From positions 372,001-436,000 of the forward strand of contig NZ_CP081153.1 in NCBI RefSeq assembly GCF_025140835.1: a stretch of DNA of 64,000 nucleotides, given 5' to 3'. Below, one piece after another: positions 44,144-54,565 of the stretch. Position numbers and translations under genes: made by a program. Each line of letters begins with the position of its first letter. The stretch's first letter is position 1. Below the pieces are notes generated by a model, which saw only the letters and a program-made list of their open reading frames with translations, did not search any database and had not been told where the DNA came from. The stretch is from Aliiroseovarius sp. M344. Lineage in GTDB: Bacteria > Pseudomonadota > Alphaproteobacteria > Rhodobacterales > Rhodobacteraceae.

Positions 44144-44740
44144 GTGTCGCAAGCAGATAATTTGCATCAAACCTGTCCAAAAGTGCTGGTTTCACTCGGG
44201 AGTAACGCTACGTCAACTTTACGGGATTCGGCGAACTTAATACGCGACGCTATCGAACACTTGGCTGAACAAGATTTAAGAATCACTAGAATAAGCCACT
44301 ATTATAGCACGCCTTGTTTTCCGCCCGGCGCAGGTCCCGACTTTGTGAACGTTGCGATTGGGATCGAAACCGATTTGCTGCCTGATGATATCCTAAAATT
44401 TTTGCACATAGTCGAAGCTGAATTTGGGCGCGAAAGACCATCGCGTTGGGCACCGCGCACATTGGATTTGGACCTGATCGCATATGAGGACATGGTTTTG
44501 CCGGACAAAGCCAAGCTGAAACACTGGATGAGTTTGCCGTTGGACGACCAAATGCGTTTGGCGCCTGATCAACTGATCTTGCCGCACCCGCGGATGCATG
44601 AACGTGCCTTTGTACTGATTCCCCTCGCCGACATTGCCCCAAGCTGGCGCCACCCAATCGTTGACCGAACAGTACAAGAATTGGTCAACGACTTGCCTGA
44701 TGCGGAAAAAATGGGGGTAAAGCGCTATGAGACCCCTTAA
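44144..44740 (+). CDS. folK: HPPK, folate biosynthesis FolK
   Basis: 2-amino-4-hydroxy-6-hydroxymethyldihydropteridine diphosphokinase: transfers pyrophosphate from ATP to the pterin ahead of dihydropteroate synthase. The 198-residue protein has VLVSLGSNATST, ITRISHYYSTPCFPPGAGPDFVNVAIGIET, FGRERPSRWAPRTLDLDLIAYEDM (metal-binding Asp pair) and LPHPRMHERAFVLIPLADIAP. The start is GTG, preceded by AGGGAA. The following rpoZ seems to have its own promoter. Confidence 0.93.
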   Translation: MSQADNLHQTCPKVLVSLGSNATSTLRDSANLIRDAIEHLAEQDLRITRISHYYSTPCFPPGAGPDFVNVAIGIETDLLPDDILKFLHIVEAEFGRERPSRWAPRTLDLDLIAYEDMVLPDKAKLKHWMSLPLDDQMRLAPDQLILPHPRMHERAFVLIPLADIAPSWRHPIVDRTVQELVNDLPDAEKMGVKRYETP

Positions 44741-44756
44741 ACCGCCCTTGTTTTTG

Positions 44757-44785
44757 CTTGTATCTGTCCGACAACGGCCCTAGAT
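44757..44785 (+). promoter_or_regulatory. candidate rpoZ promoter
   Basis: CTTGTA at 44757-44762 and CTAGAT at 44780-44785 with a 17-base spacer resemble the alphaproteobacterial CTTGAC/CTATAT pattern, 40 bases upstream of the rpoZ start. Confidence 0.45.
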
Positions 44786-44824
44786 AAGCCTTTCACATCC
44801 CCTTGCAAGGAATGGAGTTTGATC

Positions 44825-45181
44825 ATGGCCCGCGTGACGGTTGAAGATTGCGTAGATAAAGTACCGAACCGGTTCGAGCTTGTAATGCTCGCCTCGCACC
44901 GCGCCCGCGAGATTTCAGCGGGTGGCCCGATTACCGTGGACCGCGATAACGACAAAAACCCTGTTGTTGCGCTGCGCGAAATCGCGGATGAAACTCAGAC
45001 CGCCGATGAACTGCGTGAACGCATGATCGAAAGCAACCAGACTCAGATCGAAGTTGATGAACCTGAAGAAGACAGCATGGCGCTGTTGATGGGTGCCGAA
45101 GCTGCCGACAAACCAGCTGATGATGACCTGTCAGAAGAGAAGCTTTTGCGTGCATTGATGGAAGCGCAAGGTCAGGGTTAA
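44825..45181 (+). CDS. rpoZ: RNA polymerase omega subunit
   Basis: The 118-residue omega subunit, which helps assemble the beta' subunit and in many bacteria helps bind ppGpp. [33 protein letters not shown] and the ALREIAD segment are highly typical; the acidic C-terminal half is variable, as usual. The ATG at 44825 is preceded by AAGGAATGG; an ATG two codons earlier is less likely. rsh follows, a common neighbour and functionally related through ppGpp. Confidence 0.96.
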   Translation: MARVTVEDCVDKVPNRFELVMLASHRAREISAGGPITVDRDNDKNPVVALREIADETQTADELRERMIESNQTQIEVDEPEEDSMALLMGAEAADKPADDDLSEEKLLRALMEAQGQG

Positions 45182-45215
45182 ACGGATCTAAGATCCCCGC
45201 GGGGTGGCGGACCGG

Positions 45216-47354
45216 ATGAACGACCTTCCAGATCTAGACCTTGATCTTGACGGGCTGATCGAGCGGATCCGCCGCTACAATCCCAAATCCGACGGCAAAT
45301 TGCTGAGCGCGGCGTATGAATACGGCGCGCGTATGCACGACGGGCAGACCCGCCATTCCGGCGAGCCCTATTTTACGCACCCTTTCGCTGTCGCCGAGAT
45401 TTTGGCTGATATGCGGCTGGATGACGCCACCATCATCACAGCCCTTTTGCATGATACGATCGAAGACACCCGGTCGACCTATTCCGAAGTTACAAATAAG
45501 TTTGGAACAGAGGTCGCTGAATTGGTTGATGGCGTCACCAAACTGACCAATCTGCAGCTCAGTTCGTCCGAGACCAAGCAGGCCGAAAACTTCCGCAAAT
45601 TGTTCATGGCGATGTCCAAAGACCTGCGAGTGATTTTGGTCAAACTGGCTGACCGCCTTCACAACATGCGCACGATCCGCGCGATGCGTCCTGACAAGCA
45701 GGTGCAAAAGGCCCGCGAAACCATGGATATCTATGCGCCGCTTGCGGGCAGGATGGGTATGCAATGGATGCGCGAAGAACTGGAAGACCTCGCGTTCCAT
45801 GTCTTGAATCCGGAGGGCCGCAATTCAATCATGCGCCGGTTCTTGAGGCTTCAGAAGGAAAGCGGCGACGTGATCGAAAAGATCACAAGCGACATTCGGC
45901 TGGAACTGGACAAGGCCCAGATCACCGCAAAAGCGTTTGGACGCGCCAAGAAGCCGTATTCGATCTGGCGCAAGATGCAGGAGAAAAACCAAAGTTTTTC
46001 CAGGCTTTCTGACACTTACGGCTTTCGTATCATCACGGGAAGCGAGGCTGACTGTTACCGTGTTCTGGGCGTGATCCACCAACGTTGGCGTGCCATTCCA
46101 GGGCGGTTCAAAGATTATATCAGCCAGCCTAAATCCAACGGCTATCGGTCGATCCATACAACGGTTTCGGGTCGGGATGGCAAGCGGGTCGAAGTGCAAA
46201 TTCGCACCTACGAAATGCATGACGTGGCCGAGGCCGGTGTTGCGGCGCATTGGTCATACCGGGACGGTGTCCGCGCCGAAAACCCATTTGCGGTGGATCC
46301 CGCCAAATGGATTTCATCTCTGACCGAACGGTTTGAGGCGGCGGAAGATCACGATGAATTCCTCGAGCATGTGAAGCTCGAAATGTATCAAGACCAAGTG
46401 TTCTGTTTTACCCCGAAGGGCGAGGTTGTGAAATTGCCGCGTGGTGCGACACCGTTGGATTTTGCCTATGCGATCCACACCCGCATTGGCGACAGTTGCG
46501 TCGGGGCCAAAGTTGACGGGATTCGCGTCCCCCTCTGGACGCGCATCAAGAATGGCCAGTCGGTCGACATCATGACGGCCGAGGGGCAAAGCCCGCAGGC
46601 CACATGGATCGACATCGTGGTCACAGGCCGCGCCAAGGCCGCCATTCGCAAAAGTCTGCGCAGCGTTGACCGAGACAGGTTTGTGCGGTTGGGCAAAGAG
46701 CTTGCAAGGGTGGCATTTGAACATGTCGGTCGGAAATCGACCGATAAGGCTCTGGCGACTGCGGCAAAACAGCTGCGCTTGAAGGGCGTGGAAGAACTTT
46801 TGGCGCGATTGGGTTCGGCCGAGTTGCAGGCGCGCGATGTTGTCTCCGCGCTCTATCCCGAAAGTGTTGAAGCCGAGGCCGAAGTCGACCGCGATGCGGT
46901 CGTGGTGGGCCTTGAAACCGGGCAGGACTTCGCTCGTGCACAATGTTGCCAGCCCGTTCCGGGTGAACGGATTGTCGGGATCACCTATCGCGGCAAGGGT
47001 GTCATGGTGCACACCATTGATTGCGATGCGCTTGCGGATGTCGCTGAAGACAGCGCCCGTTGGGTCGATCTTCATTGGCATTCCGGACAGCATCCACCGA
47101 TCCATACCGTCAGCATTGAACTGACAATTTCGAACGATGCGGGCGTCTTGGGGCGCATTTGCTCATTGATTGGCGAGCAAAAGGCCAATATCTCGGACTT
47201 GAAGTTTATTGACCGAAAACCAGATTTTTATCGCCTTCTTGTTGATGTCGATTTGCGCGATATTGAACATCTGCATGCCATTATGCTGACATTAGAAGCA
47301 GATAGTGACGTTGCCGAGGTTCGCCGGCACAGGGATGTAGACCGTAAGCCGTAA
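45216..47354 (+). CDS. bifunctional (p)ppGpp synthetase/hydrolase (Rsh)
   Basis: The stringent-response enzyme, 712 residues from the chosen start. Domains in order: HD hydrolase (about 25-180) with YFTHPFAVAEILADM, LLHDTIEDT and LADRLHNMRTIRAM; RelA/SpoT synthetase (about 240-350) with YSIWRKMQEKN, LSDTYGFRIIT and SNGYRSIHTTVSGRDGKRVEVQIRT; TGS (about 385-450) with VFCFTPKGEVVKLPRGATPLDFAYAIHT; helical region; C-terminal ACT (about 630-710) with VSIELTISNDAGVLGRI. Both catalytic domains look intact. The ATG at 45216 has GGGGTGG eight bases upstream; a GTG at 45204 in the same frame is an alternative. Confidence 0.96.
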   Translation: MNDLPDLDLDLDGLIERIRRYNPKSDGKLLSAAYEYGARMHDGQTRHSGEPYFTHPFAVAEILADMRLDDATIITALLHDTIEDTRSTYSEVTNKFGTEVAELVDGVTKLTNLQLSSSETKQAENFRKLFMAMSKDLRVILVKLADRLHNMRTIRAMRPDKQVQKARETMDIYAPLAGRMGMQWMREELEDLAFHVLNPEGRNSIMRRFLRLQKESGDVIEKITSDIRLELDKAQITAKAFGRAKKPYSIWRKMQEKNQSFSRLSDTYGFRIITGSEADCYRVLGVIHQRWRAIPGRFKDYISQPKSNGYRSIHTTVSGRDGKRVEVQIRTYEMHDVAEAGVAAHWSYRDGVRAENPFAVDPAKWISSLTERFEAAEDHDEFLEHVKLEMYQDQVFCFTPKGEVVKLPRGATPLDFAYAIHTRIGDSCVGAKVDGIRVPLWTRIKNGQSVDIMTAEGQSPQATWIDIVVTGRAKAAIRKSLRSVDRDRFVRLGKELARVAFEHVGRKSTDKALATAAKQLRLKGVEELLARLGSAELQARDVVSALYPESVEAEAEVDRDAVVVGLETGQDFARAQCCQPVPGERIVGITYRGKGVMVHTIDCDALADVAEDSARWVDLHWHSGQHPPIHTVSIELTISNDAGVLGRICSLIGEQKANISDLKFIDRKPDFYRLLVDVDLRDIEHLHAIMLTLEADSDVAEVRRHRDVDRKP

Positions 47355-47384
47355 CCTGCCAATGTTGGCCGAAAGGGATCATCC

Positions 47385-48032
47385 GTGTTCAAGAGAAATC
47401 CGCGCTCATACCTGCGTACTACTGCGGAATTTTTCTATCCACGCGGCGGTTGGTATCGGGCGTCTCGCTATGTGATCTATCGGGTCAGGCGTTTGCCGGA
47501 TCCTGCACACCGGATATCACGCGGAATTGCAGCGGGAATATTTGCCTCGTTCACGCCGTTCTTTGGGATGCACTTTCTGACAGCGGCAATCATATCCTGG
47601 GTTATGCGTGGAAATGTTCTGGCGGCACTGCTGGCGACTTTTGTTGGCAACCCGTTGACCTTCCCCTTGATCGCAGAAGTGTCGGTCAATCTGGGCAATG
47701 CAATGTTAGGCCAGCCTTCAAACGTCCACCTTCCAGAGATTATTTCCCAGTTCGCAGCGGCAACCACGGATTTCTGGTCGAACATCAAGGCACCTTTTAC
47801 CGATCATCTCGTCGATTGGTCCCGCCTTTCCGAATTCTTCCATCGCGTGTTCATTCCCTATTTGGTGGGGTGCATCATTCCCGGCATTATTGCGGGTACG
47901 ATCGGCTACATTCTGTCCAACCCCGTTATTCATGCCTATCAGCGCCGGCGCATTAAGAAACTTAAAGATCGATATGAAAAACGTTTGAAAGTTCGGCGAG
48001 ACGAAGCTGGCGATGCCAGCAAAAACCCTTAA
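47385..48032 (+). CDS. DUF2062 membrane protein
   Basis: A 215-residue inner-membrane protein. It has the DUF2062 core: [55 protein letters not shown], two to three transmembrane helices, with a final one at [23 protein letters not shown] and a basic cytoplasmic C-terminus ([19 protein letters not shown]). The function of the family is unknown. Its place between rsh and pdxJ is conserved in Rhodobacterales as I recall. Confidence 0.88.
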   Translation: MFKRNPRSYLRTTAEFFYPRGGWYRASRYVIYRVRRLPDPAHRISRGIAAGIFASFTPFFGMHFLTAAIISWVMRGNVLAALLATFVGNPLTFPLIAEVSVNLGNAMLGQPSNVHLPEIISQFAAATTDFWSNIKAPFTDHLVDWSRLSEFFHRVFIPYLVGCIIPGIIAGTIGYILSNPVIHAYQRRRIKKLKDRYEKRLKVRRDEAGDASKNP

Positions 48033-48076
48033 GACTTGGCGCGTCGACAGATCGAATAGAACGAGAGGGACGCGAC

Positions 48077-48829
48077 ATGAACAACCCGACTGGAAAATTG
48101 CGTCTGGGCATCAACATTGACCACGTGGCGACGGTTCGCAATGCACGCGGGTCGGCATATCCTGACCCGGTGCGTGCGGCGAAACTGGCGGAAGAGGCTG
48201 GCGCAGATGGTATCACCGCCCACCTGCGCGAAGATCGTCGGCATATTCTGGATGACGATATCGAACGGCTGGTCGCTGAACTGAAAACACCTTTGAATTT
48301 CGAATGCGCCGCCACGGACGAGATGTTGGCAATTGCCCTTCGCCACAAACCCCATGCGGTTTGTCTGGTGCCCGAGAAGCGCGAAGAACTGACCACCGAA
48401 GGCGGGCTGGAAGTGGCGCGTCAGGACAACAAGCTGGCCGAGTATGTCGCACCGTTACGCGACGCGGGTTGCCGCGTGTCGCTGTTCATCGCCGCAGACC
48501 CCAAGCAGATCGAAGCGTCTGCCCGCATAGGCGCAGCCGTGGTCGAATTGCACACAGGCGCCTATTGCGACTTGCACGCTGCGGGTCGGTTTGACGAACG
48601 TGACGCCGAACTTGAACGGCTGCAAAAGGGCGCAGCGCTTGCGCACTCACTGGGGCTCGAGGTGCACGCTGGCCACGGAATAACCTATGACACGGTGAAA
48701 CCCATCGCCGCGATGCCCGAGGTGGTCGAGCTGAACATCGGACATTTTCTGATTGGCGAAGCCATCTTCCGCGGCCTGCCCGATGCCATGTCCGACATGC
48801 GCCGCTTGATGGATGAGGCGCGGGGATGA
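48077..48829 (+). CDS. pdxJ: pyridoxine 5'-phosphate synthase PdxJ
   Basis: Condenses 1-deoxyxylulose 5-phosphate with 3-amino-1-hydroxyacetone phosphate to pyridoxine 5'-phosphate. The 250-residue TIM barrel has [61 protein letters not shown] and [27 protein letters not shown]. Its stop overlaps the LysE-family gene as ATGA. Confidence 0.96.
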   Translation: MNNPTGKLRLGINIDHVATVRNARGSAYPDPVRAAKLAEEAGADGITAHLREDRRHILDDDIERLVAELKTPLNFECAATDEMLAIALRHKPHAVCLVPEKREELTTEGGLEVARQDNKLAEYVAPLRDAGCRVSLFIAADPKQIEASARIGAAVVELHTGAYCDLHAAGRFDERDAELERLQKGAALAHSLGLEVHAGHGITYDTVKPIAAMPEVVELNIGHFLIGEAIFRGLPDAMSDMRRLMDEARG

Positions 48830-49443
48830 CGAGCGCGACGCTCATTGCGGTGCTGGTCGGCTGGATTGTTGCAGGTGGCAGCCCCGGTCCAGCAACGCTG
48901 GCTATCTCTGGAACTTCTATGGAGCAAGGCCGCATCGCAGGCCTTTCTCTGGCGTTTGGTATTCTTGCCGGGTCCGCGATGTGGGGGATCGCTGCGGCCT
49001 TCGGGTTCAGCGCCTTGATGCTGGCGCATTCCTGGATGTTCGAGGTGGTACGATATGCTGGCGCCGCGTACCTATTGTATCTTGCGCTGAAGTCACTGAA
49101 GTCCGCGTGGCAGCCGAAGCCACTTGCGGCGTCACAAGCCGCGAATGGGCACGTGTTTTTCAAAGGGTTTTTGATCCATCTGACCAATCCCAAAGCGGTT
49201 TTGGCTTGGGGCAGTATTTACGCAATCGCATTGCCCGCATCGCCCGAACCCGTTCAAATCTGGAACCTGTTCGCCTTGCTGATAATCGCGTCCGCTTTGG
49301 TGTTTTTGGGATATGCAGTTCTGTTTTCCAACCCGGCGATTGCGTTTGGATACCGGCGCGCCAAACGGGGGTTCGACCTTGTGTTTGGCCTTCTGTTCGG
49401 CGCGGCTAGCGCGAAAATTTTGACGGCAAAGCTGGAGGTCTGA
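48826..49443 (+). CDS. LysE family translocator
   Basis: A 205-residue inner-membrane exporter of amino acids or related metabolites (LysE/RhtB family). The N-terminal [25 protein letters not shown] motif, the SHALKSLK-equivalent stretch [14 protein letters not shown] and [18 protein letters not shown] are typical, with about six hydrophobic segments. It overlaps pdxJ by ATGA and touches acpS without any gap, so it is built into a core-gene operon. The substrate is unknown. Confidence 0.88.
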   Translation: MTSATLIAVLVGWIVAGGSPGPATLAISGTSMEQGRIAGLSLAFGILAGSAMWGIAAAFGFSALMLAHSWMFEVVRYAGAAYLLYLALKSLKSAWQPKPLAASQAANGHVFFKGFLIHLTNPKAVLAWGSIYAIALPASPEPVQIWNLFALLIIASALVFLGYAVLFSNPAIAFGYRRAKRGFDLVFGLLFGAASAKILTAKLEV

Positions 49444-49857
49444 ATGATCCTTGGTATTGGCACCGATCTTGCAAATATCGACCGGATCTCTGGCACGCTC
49501 GACCGGTTTGGGGACCGTTTTCGCAATCGGGTATTTACCGAAATAGAGCTTAAGAAGGCTGCGCGCCGAAAAGACGAGGCGGGCACGTTGGCCAAGCGCT
49601 GGGCAGCGAAAGAAGCGTGCTCCAAGGCATTGGGCACCGGGCTTGCGATGGGGATCAGTTGGCGCGACATGGCAGTCAGCAATCTGCGCACCGGGCAACC
49701 TGTTATGGCGGTCACGGGTTGGGCGGCTGATCGGTTGGCGCAAATGACACCTGATGGGCACGAGGCGATCATTCATGTCACCCTGACCGATGATCACCCT
49801 TGGGCGCAGGCCTTTGTGGTGATCGAGGCGCGACCTGTCGAAAAGGTGCCAACATAA
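49444..49857 (+). CDS. acpS: holo-ACP synthase AcpS
   Basis: Transfers 4'-phosphopantetheine from CoA to acyl carrier protein. The 137-residue protein has [15 protein letters not shown] with the Mg-binding Asp8, [12 protein letters not shown], and [22 protein letters not shown] with the second metal-binding Glu. It starts immediately after the LysE gene. Confidence 0.95.
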   Translation: MILGIGTDLANIDRISGTLDRFGDRFRNRVFTEIELKKAARRKDEAGTLAKRWAAKEACSKALGTGLAMGISWRDMAVSNLRTGQPVMAVTGWAADRLAQMTPDGHEAIIHVTLTDDHPWAQAFVVIEARPVEKVPT

Positions 49858-49965
49858 GGGCGTCGTTACCTTGCAAACTTGACACTTCCCGCGCATCCGC
49901 CCATATCGCCACACATCCCCAATGGGCTGGCACAGATCAGTCCGATGAAAGAGGCAGACGTGAAT

Positions 49966-50745
49966 ATGGCTGAAAAGAAACAAGATGGCATCTTGGAAAC
50001 GATCAAGACGATCTTCTGGGCGCTGATCATCGCAGGTGTGTTCCGCACTCTGTTCTTCCAGCCCTTCTGGATCCCGACCGGTTCGATGAAAGACACGCTG
50101 CTGATTGGCGACTTCTTGTTTGTGAACAAGATGGCATATGGATACTCCCGCCATTCCTGCCCGTTCTCAACCTGTCCTATCTCTGGCCGCCTGTTCGGAT
50201 CAGAGCCGGAGCGCGGAGATGTGGTTGTGTTCCGCCATGCGACCCTGGGCACCGACTACGTTAAACGGCTTATCGGCCTGCCAGGTGATAAATTGCAGGT
50301 CAAGAACGGCATCCTGTTTATTAATGGTGAGGAGGCCAAGCAAACACCCAACGGGACGTTTGAGGAAATTAAACGCGCGCAGGGCCGGTTTGGAACGTTC
50401 CCACAATGTACCAACAGCCCGGTCGGCGAAGGCGGCACCTGCATTAAGGAAAAGGCCATCGAGACGTTGCCAAATGGCGTCAGCCACTCGGTGCTGAATG
50501 TCCGCAACACACGGTTGGACAACACGAACGTATTCACTGTGCCGCAAGGCGAGTACTTCTTCATGGGTGATAACCGCGACAACTCGACGGACAGCCGGGT
50601 TAGCCCGAACGCTGGTGGCGTGGGTTTCGTTCCGGCCGAATACCTTCTGGGCCGCGCGGATCGCATTATGTTCTCGGCGGCGGGCAAGCGGTTGTTTTAT
50701 TTCTGGACGTGGCGGTCTGACCGTTTCTTCAAGGCGATCGAGTGA
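49966..50745 (+). CDS. lepB: signal peptidase I LepB
   Basis: Membrane serine protease that cleaves Sec and Tat signal peptides. The 259-residue protein has an N-terminal transmembrane helix ([19 protein letters not shown]), the catalytic Ser40 in [11 protein letters not shown], the general base Lys100 in [12 protein letters not shown], and the [12 protein letters not shown] motif. An insertion with four Cys (HSCPFSTC and [13 protein letters not shown]) is present. I prefer the ATG at 49966, with GAGG upstream; ATG at 49945 is possible. The end overlaps rnc as GTGA. Confidence 0.95.
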   Translation: MAEKKQDGILETIKTIFWALIIAGVFRTLFFQPFWIPTGSMKDTLLIGDFLFVNKMAYGYSRHSCPFSTCPISGRLFGSEPERGDVVVFRHATLGTDYVKRLIGLPGDKLQVKNGILFINGEEAKQTPNGTFEEIKRAQGRFGTFPQCTNSPVGEGGTCIKEKAIETLPNGVSHSVLNVRNTRLDNTNVFTVPQGEYFFMGDNRDNSTDSRVSPNAGGVGFVPAEYLLGRADRIMFSAAGKRLFYFWTWRSDRFFKAIE

Positions 50746-51428
50746 AGCTGTCGAGTGATCTTCAAGCCTTTCAGGGCCGTATCGGGTATGAGTTCCAAGA
50801 TCCCGAATTGTTGATCCGCGCGCTGACACACGGCTCGTTTTCGTCCCCAACCCGCCCCGATAATCAACGGCTGGAATTTCTGGGTGATCGGGTGCTGGGG
50901 CTGGTGATATCCGAAAAGCTGTTGCGTGACGATCCAGATGCGCCAGAGGGCACTCTTGCGCCGCGCTACAATGCGCTCGTGCGCAAGGAAGCCTGCGCCG
51001 ATGTGGCGCGGCAGGTGGATGTTGGGGCGGTGTTGAAGCTGGGACGCTCCGAGATGAAAACCGGTGGCCGTCGTAAACTGGCCCTTTTGGGTGACGCGAT
51101 GGAGGCGGTGATTGCCGCGGTTTATCTTGATGGCGGTTTGGAACCAGCGCGCACGATGATCGTGACGCTTTGGGGCGATCGTATCGACCAAGTAGAAGAT
51201 GACGCACGAGATCCCAAAACTGCGTTGCAGGAATGGGCGCAGGCACGAAAAATGCCGCCGCCAGAGTATATCGAAACCGGTCGCGAAGGCCCTGATCACG
51301 AGCCGATGTTTACCATCGAAGCAAAACTGTCCAATGGACGGTCGGCCGAAACCAAGGCCAATTCAAAACGCGCCGCTGAACAAGCGGCTGCCCGCGCGCT
51401 GCTCAAGCAGCTGGAGAGCAAACAATGA
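50742..51428 (+). CDS. rnc: ribonuclease III
   Basis: Double-strand-specific RNase that processes rRNA and mRNA. The 228-residue protein has the signature [17 protein letters not shown] near residue 41-57, the second acidic cluster [17 protein letters not shown], and a C-terminal dsRNA-binding domain with [11 protein letters not shown] and [20 protein letters not shown]. It starts with GTG in the GTGA overlap with lepB and ends in an ATGA overlap with era. Confidence 0.96.
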   Translation: MKLSSDLQAFQGRIGYEFQDPELLIRALTHGSFSSPTRPDNQRLEFLGDRVLGLVISEKLLRDDPDAPEGTLAPRYNALVRKEACADVARQVDVGAVLKLGRSEMKTGGRRKLALLGDAMEAVIAAVYLDGGLEPARTMIVTLWGDRIDQVEDDARDPKTALQEWAQARKMPPPEYIETGREGPDHEPMFTIEAKLSNGRSAETKANSKRAAEQAAARALLKQLESKQ

Positions 51429-52342
51429 CTGATCAACCGCAACGTGCCGGTTTTGTCGCCCTGATCGGTGAACCCAATGCCGGAAAATCAACGCTGACCA
51501 ACCAGATGGTCGGGGCCAAAGTCTCGATCGTGACGCATAAGGTGCAGACGACACGGGCGCGTATTCGTGGCGTGGCCGTTGAAGGTGACGCGCAGATCGT
51601 GTTCGTCGATACCCCCGGCCTGTTCCAGCCGCGCCGCCGTCTGGACCGCGCGATGGTTGCCGCAGCGTGGGGCGGAGCGGCGGATGCCGATATCACTGTC
51701 TTGCTGGTCGAGGCGCATCGCGGCGTGACCGAAGGCGTGAAGCGCATTCTTGAAGGGTTGGAAGGGATCGGCAAAGGCCGCACGGTCGCGCTTGCCATCA
51801 ATAAAATTGACAAGGTCAAAGCCGAAGGTTTGCTTGCGTTGACCAAGGAGCTGAACGAGCGTTTCGACTTTGCCGAGACATTCATGATCTCGGCCGAGAA
51901 AGGTCATGGCGTCCCCGCCTTGCGTAAATGGCTGGCAGAACGTTTGCCCGAAGGACCGTGGCTGTACCCCGAAGACCAGATTGCCGATTTGCCGATGCGG
52001 ATGATTGCCGCCGAGATGACGCGCGAAAAGCTGACCCTCCGGCTGCATCAGGAATTGCCATACCAGTTGACGGTCGAGACTGAGAACTGGGAAGAACGCA
52101 AAGATGGTTCGGCCCGTGTGGACCAGATCATCTATGTCGCGCGCGACGGTCACAAAGGCATCATCCTTGGCAAGAAGGGTGAAACCATCAAAGCCGTGAG
52201 CCAGTCCGCTCGCGCCGAGTTGGAAGAATTCATGGGCCGCAAGATCCACCTTTTTCTGCAGGTCAAAGTGCGACCGAACTGGTTGGACGAAAAAGAGCGC
52301 TATTCAGAAATGGGCCTTGATTTCAAGGACGGGAACGCTTGA
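51425..52342 (+). CDS. era: GTPase Era
   Basis: Ribosome-assembly GTPase acting at the 3' end of 16S rRNA. The 305-residue protein has G1 GEPNAGKST at 15-23, G2/switch [13 protein letters not shown]3 DTPGLF, G4 NKID and the C-terminal KH domain with [33 protein letters not shown]. It overlaps rnc (ATGA) and the DUF1491 gene (TTGA). Confidence 0.96.
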   Translation: MTDQPQRAGFVALIGEPNAGKSTLTNQMVGAKVSIVTHKVQTTRARIRGVAVEGDAQIVFVDTPGLFQPRRRLDRAMVAAAWGGAADADITVLLVEAHRGVTEGVKRILEGLEGIGKGRTVALAINKIDKVKAEGLLALTKELNERFDFAETFMISAEKGHGVPALRKWLAERLPEGPWLYPEDQIADLPMRMIAAEMTREKLTLRLHQELPYQLTVETENWEERKDGSARVDQIIYVARDGHKGIILGKKGETIKAVSQSARAELEEFMGRKIHLFLQVKVRPNWLDEKERYSEMGLDFKDGNA

Positions 52343-52671
52343 CCCGGCTGACGGCTGATCTTTGGGTGGCGGCGTATCTGACGCGGCTTCGCCTGTCCGA
52401 CATACCTGCGTTTATTACCCAAAAAGGTGATGCGACTGCCGGGGCGGTGTTGGTGAAGATGAACACGCTGGACGGCAAAGCGGCTGCATATCAACGCAGT
52501 TTTGACCTTATGACCGGGGACCGCTGTTGGGTCATTCTGGCTGAGGGCGATGAGAGTGATGTCGACGCGGCACTGGGTCGGCAAAAAGGCTTCGATCCAG
52601 ACCTTTGGGTGATTGAAGTCGAAGACCGCGCAGGACGGCACTTGTTGGACGAGCCGGGATTGTCAGACTGA
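52339..52671 (+). CDS. DUF1491 family protein
   Basis: A 110-residue cytoplasmic protein. The N-terminal LWVAAYLTRLRLSDIPAFITQKGDATAGAVLVKMNTLDG and the C-terminal LGRQKGFDPDLWVIEVEDRAGRHLLDEPGL are the DUF1491 pattern, an alphaproteobacterial family of unknown function. The start is a TTG in the TTGA overlap with era. It sits between era and recO, a constant position in this group as far as I recall. Confidence 0.88.
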   Translation: MTRLTADLWVAAYLTRLRLSDIPAFITQKGDATAGAVLVKMNTLDGKAAAYQRSFDLMTGDRCWVILAEGDESDVDAALGRQKGFDPDLWVIEVEDRAGRHLLDEPGLSD

Positions 52672-52725
52672 CGCCATTGCCAACCTCGTATTGAGGGCTA
52701 GTCTGACGGCAGGAGGTTAAGGCGT

Positions 52726-53472
52726 ATGGATTGGCGGGACGAAGGCGCGCTTTTGTCAGTGCGCAAGCACGGCGAGACCTCGGTCATTATCGACGTCTTT
52801 ACCGAGAAGCACGGACGACATGCAGGTGTCGTGCGCGGCGGGACCAGCAGAAAAATCGCCCCAATCTTGCAGCCCGGTGCACAGATTGATGTCGCGTGGC
52901 GCGCGCGCCTTGAAGAGCATATCGGCAGCTTCAGCGTCGAGCCGATCAGAAGCAGAGCGACAATTCTGTCCGATCGCACGGCTCTTGCCGGTTTGAATGC
53001 CGTGACCTCGCTGTTGACTTTTTCACTGCCTGAACGTGAAGCGCACCCCGTGCTGTATCGCCAAACGCTGGCGATGCTCGACCTGTTGGGTGTGAATGAA
53101 GCTTGGCCAACAGCCTATCTGAAGTGGGAACTTGCTCTGCTTGAGGAGCTGGGCTTCGGGTTGGACCTGTCCACCTGTGCTGTGACCGGGGCGTTAGACG
53201 ACCTTGCTTACGTCTCCCCGAAAACCGGCAGGGCGGTGTCGGTCGAGGCGGCAGGTGAATGGGCAGACCGGCTGTTGCCGCTGCCGCCCGATTTGATTGG
53301 TGCAGGACGTGGTGCGCGGGAAAGCGTGATCGCAGGTCTGCAGACCACTGGCTTTTTCCTTACACACTGGTTGGCGCATTCCTTGGGCAACAGGCCGCTA
53401 CCAGACGCGCGAGAACGCCTGATTGATCGCCTCAAGCGCGAGGCGCGCGACGAACAAAGCGGACAACCTTAG
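52726..53472 (+). CDS. recO: DNA repair protein RecO
   Basis: Recombination mediator that loads RecA in the RecFOR pathway. The 248-residue protein has the N-terminal OB fold ([37 protein letters not shown]) and the helical domain with [25 protein letters not shown]. The zinc-binding cysteines seen in some RecO proteins are reduced here to one. Its stop shares TTAG with the convergent META lipoprotein gene. Confidence 0.93.
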   Translation: MDWRDEGALLSVRKHGETSVIIDVFTEKHGRHAGVVRGGTSRKIAPILQPGAQIDVAWRARLEEHIGSFSVEPIRSRATILSDRTALAGLNAVTSLLTFSLPEREAHPVLYRQTLAMLDLLGVNEAWPTAYLKWELALLEELGFGLDLSTCAVTGALDDLAYVSPKTGRAVSVEAAGEWADRLLPLPPDLIGAGRGARESVIAGLQTTGFFLTHWLAHSLGNRPLPDARERLIDRLKREARDEQSGQP

Positions 53473-53867
53473 CGCTGTGCCAGGAACACCATCTGCCGCC
53501 CGGCCTCGTTCGACATGATCAACATGTCGCCCGATGTCTCGACTTGGCGCATTTGCCCTAAAGCTTTGAAATACTTGTTTTCCTCAGCTTGGGCGTCGCA
53601 GGTCATTCGGGTCGCCGCAATGGGGCCGATTTCGAACCAAGGATAGGGTGCTTTTTGCTCGCTTGAATACCTGTTGCACGGCGCGTCGCCGACGATCTGG
53701 CCGAGCTTCGGGAACGATATTGTAGCGTTGGCATCAAAGGGCTTTCTGTCGATCTCAAGCAGTTTCCAGACGGCTTTCCGATCAGCATATCCCGATATGG
53801 TTTCATCCTTGCACCCCATCAGCATGAGGGACGCGGCTGTCGCGGTTATTAGCAAAGCATTTTTCAT
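53469..53867 (-). CDS. META-domain lipoprotein
   Basis: A 132-residue predicted lipoprotein: signal segment and lipobox LMGC (Cys19). The mature part fits the META/HslJ fold: [35 protein letters not shown], with the strand ending in the CNRY turn, and the later [21 protein letters not shown] with the second Cys. Related proteins are linked to envelope stress or antibiotic tolerance. It is convergent with recO. Confidence 0.8.
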   Translation of the reverse strand: MKNALLITATAASLMLMGCKDETISGYADRKAVWKLLEIDRKPFDANATISFPKLGQIVGDAPCNRYSSEQKAPYPWFEIGPIAATRMTCDAQAEENKYFKALGQMRQVETSGDMLIMSNEAGRQMVFLAQR

Positions 53868-53907
53868 GGGACCAACTTACGCCTGAAGTGCCGCCATGCC
53901 AACGCGA

Positions 53908-54468
53908 TTAAGCGTCGCGGAGTGCGAGAATTGCCGCCATTAGGGTCGACATAGCGTTCTTATTGTCAATTTCGTCGGCGGCAGACAATGTGCCCATCCC
54001 AACATAAGCGCCATAAATGATCCGCGCGAAATCTGGGTTGGTCAGGTCAAGCTGACTTAGAATCTCTTTGAGAAAGGCCGCTCGTTTTTCGTCTACACGC
54101 TGAACGGCCAATGACACATCCGGATCACCATACGCCCACGCACGGATAGCAGGTTCGGCTGCGTCTCCACCATATTTCGGGTTTGCTGAGGCGGAAATGT
54201 CGCCAAGTTGATACAGTCGTTTTACCGGGTCGTTTTCCTGCGTCAGTTTCCGAGTAATCGCGTCTATTGACTGTTCTTCCCATAGGGCCAGCATGCGCCG
54301 GTGGAAGTCGGGAACATCTTTGAAATGCCAGTAAAATGAACCTTTTGTGGTTTTTAAAGCGCGTGCAAGTGGCTCTGCCTTGAGGGCCGCAGGGCCGCTG
54401 GACGCCAAGGCGCGAAAGCCAGCGAGGATCCAGTCTTCTGCCGTCAGGCGCGGCTTTGTCTCTGACAT
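53908..54468 (-). CDS. TetR/AcrR family transcriptional regulator
   Basis: A 186-residue one-domain-plus-ligand-domain repressor. The N-terminal helix-turn-helix is clear: AEDWILAGFRALASSGPAALKAEPLARALKTTKGSFYWHFKDVPDFHRRML. The C-terminal helical domain is divergent, so the ligand is unknown. Upstream lie two copies of CATACG-NN-AGCGTA (54487-54538) that look like its own operator. It is downstream of and co-oriented with an acyl-CoA dehydrogenase gene. Confidence 0.88.
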   Translation of the reverse strand: MSETKPRLTAEDWILAGFRALASSGPAALKAEPLARALKTTKGSFYWHFKDVPDFHRRMLALWEEQSIDAITRKLTQENDPVKRLYQLGDISASANPKYGGDAAEPAIRAWAYGDPDVSLAVQRVDEKRAAFLKEILSQLDLTNPDFARIIYGAYVGMGTLSAADEIDNKNAMSTLMAAILALRDA

Positions 54469-54486
54469 TTCTCAGCTCCAGATAAC

Positions 54487-54539
54487 CATACGGTAGCGTA
54501 CTGACAGCTATCGTCATTGCATTCCATACGCAAGCGTAT
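54487..54539. promoter_or_regulatory. duplicated TetR-type operator
   Basis: CATACG-GT-AGCGTA at 54487-54500 and CATACG-CA-AGCGTA at 54525-54538 are direct copies 38 bases apart. The second contains the perfect palindrome ATACGC-AA-GCGTAT (54526-54539), the first the imperfect TACG-GTAG-CGTA. They lie in the 97-base gap upstream of the TetR gene start. Confidence 0.6.
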
Positions 54540-54565
54540 AGTCGCGAGCGACTTCCGGTGCTACT

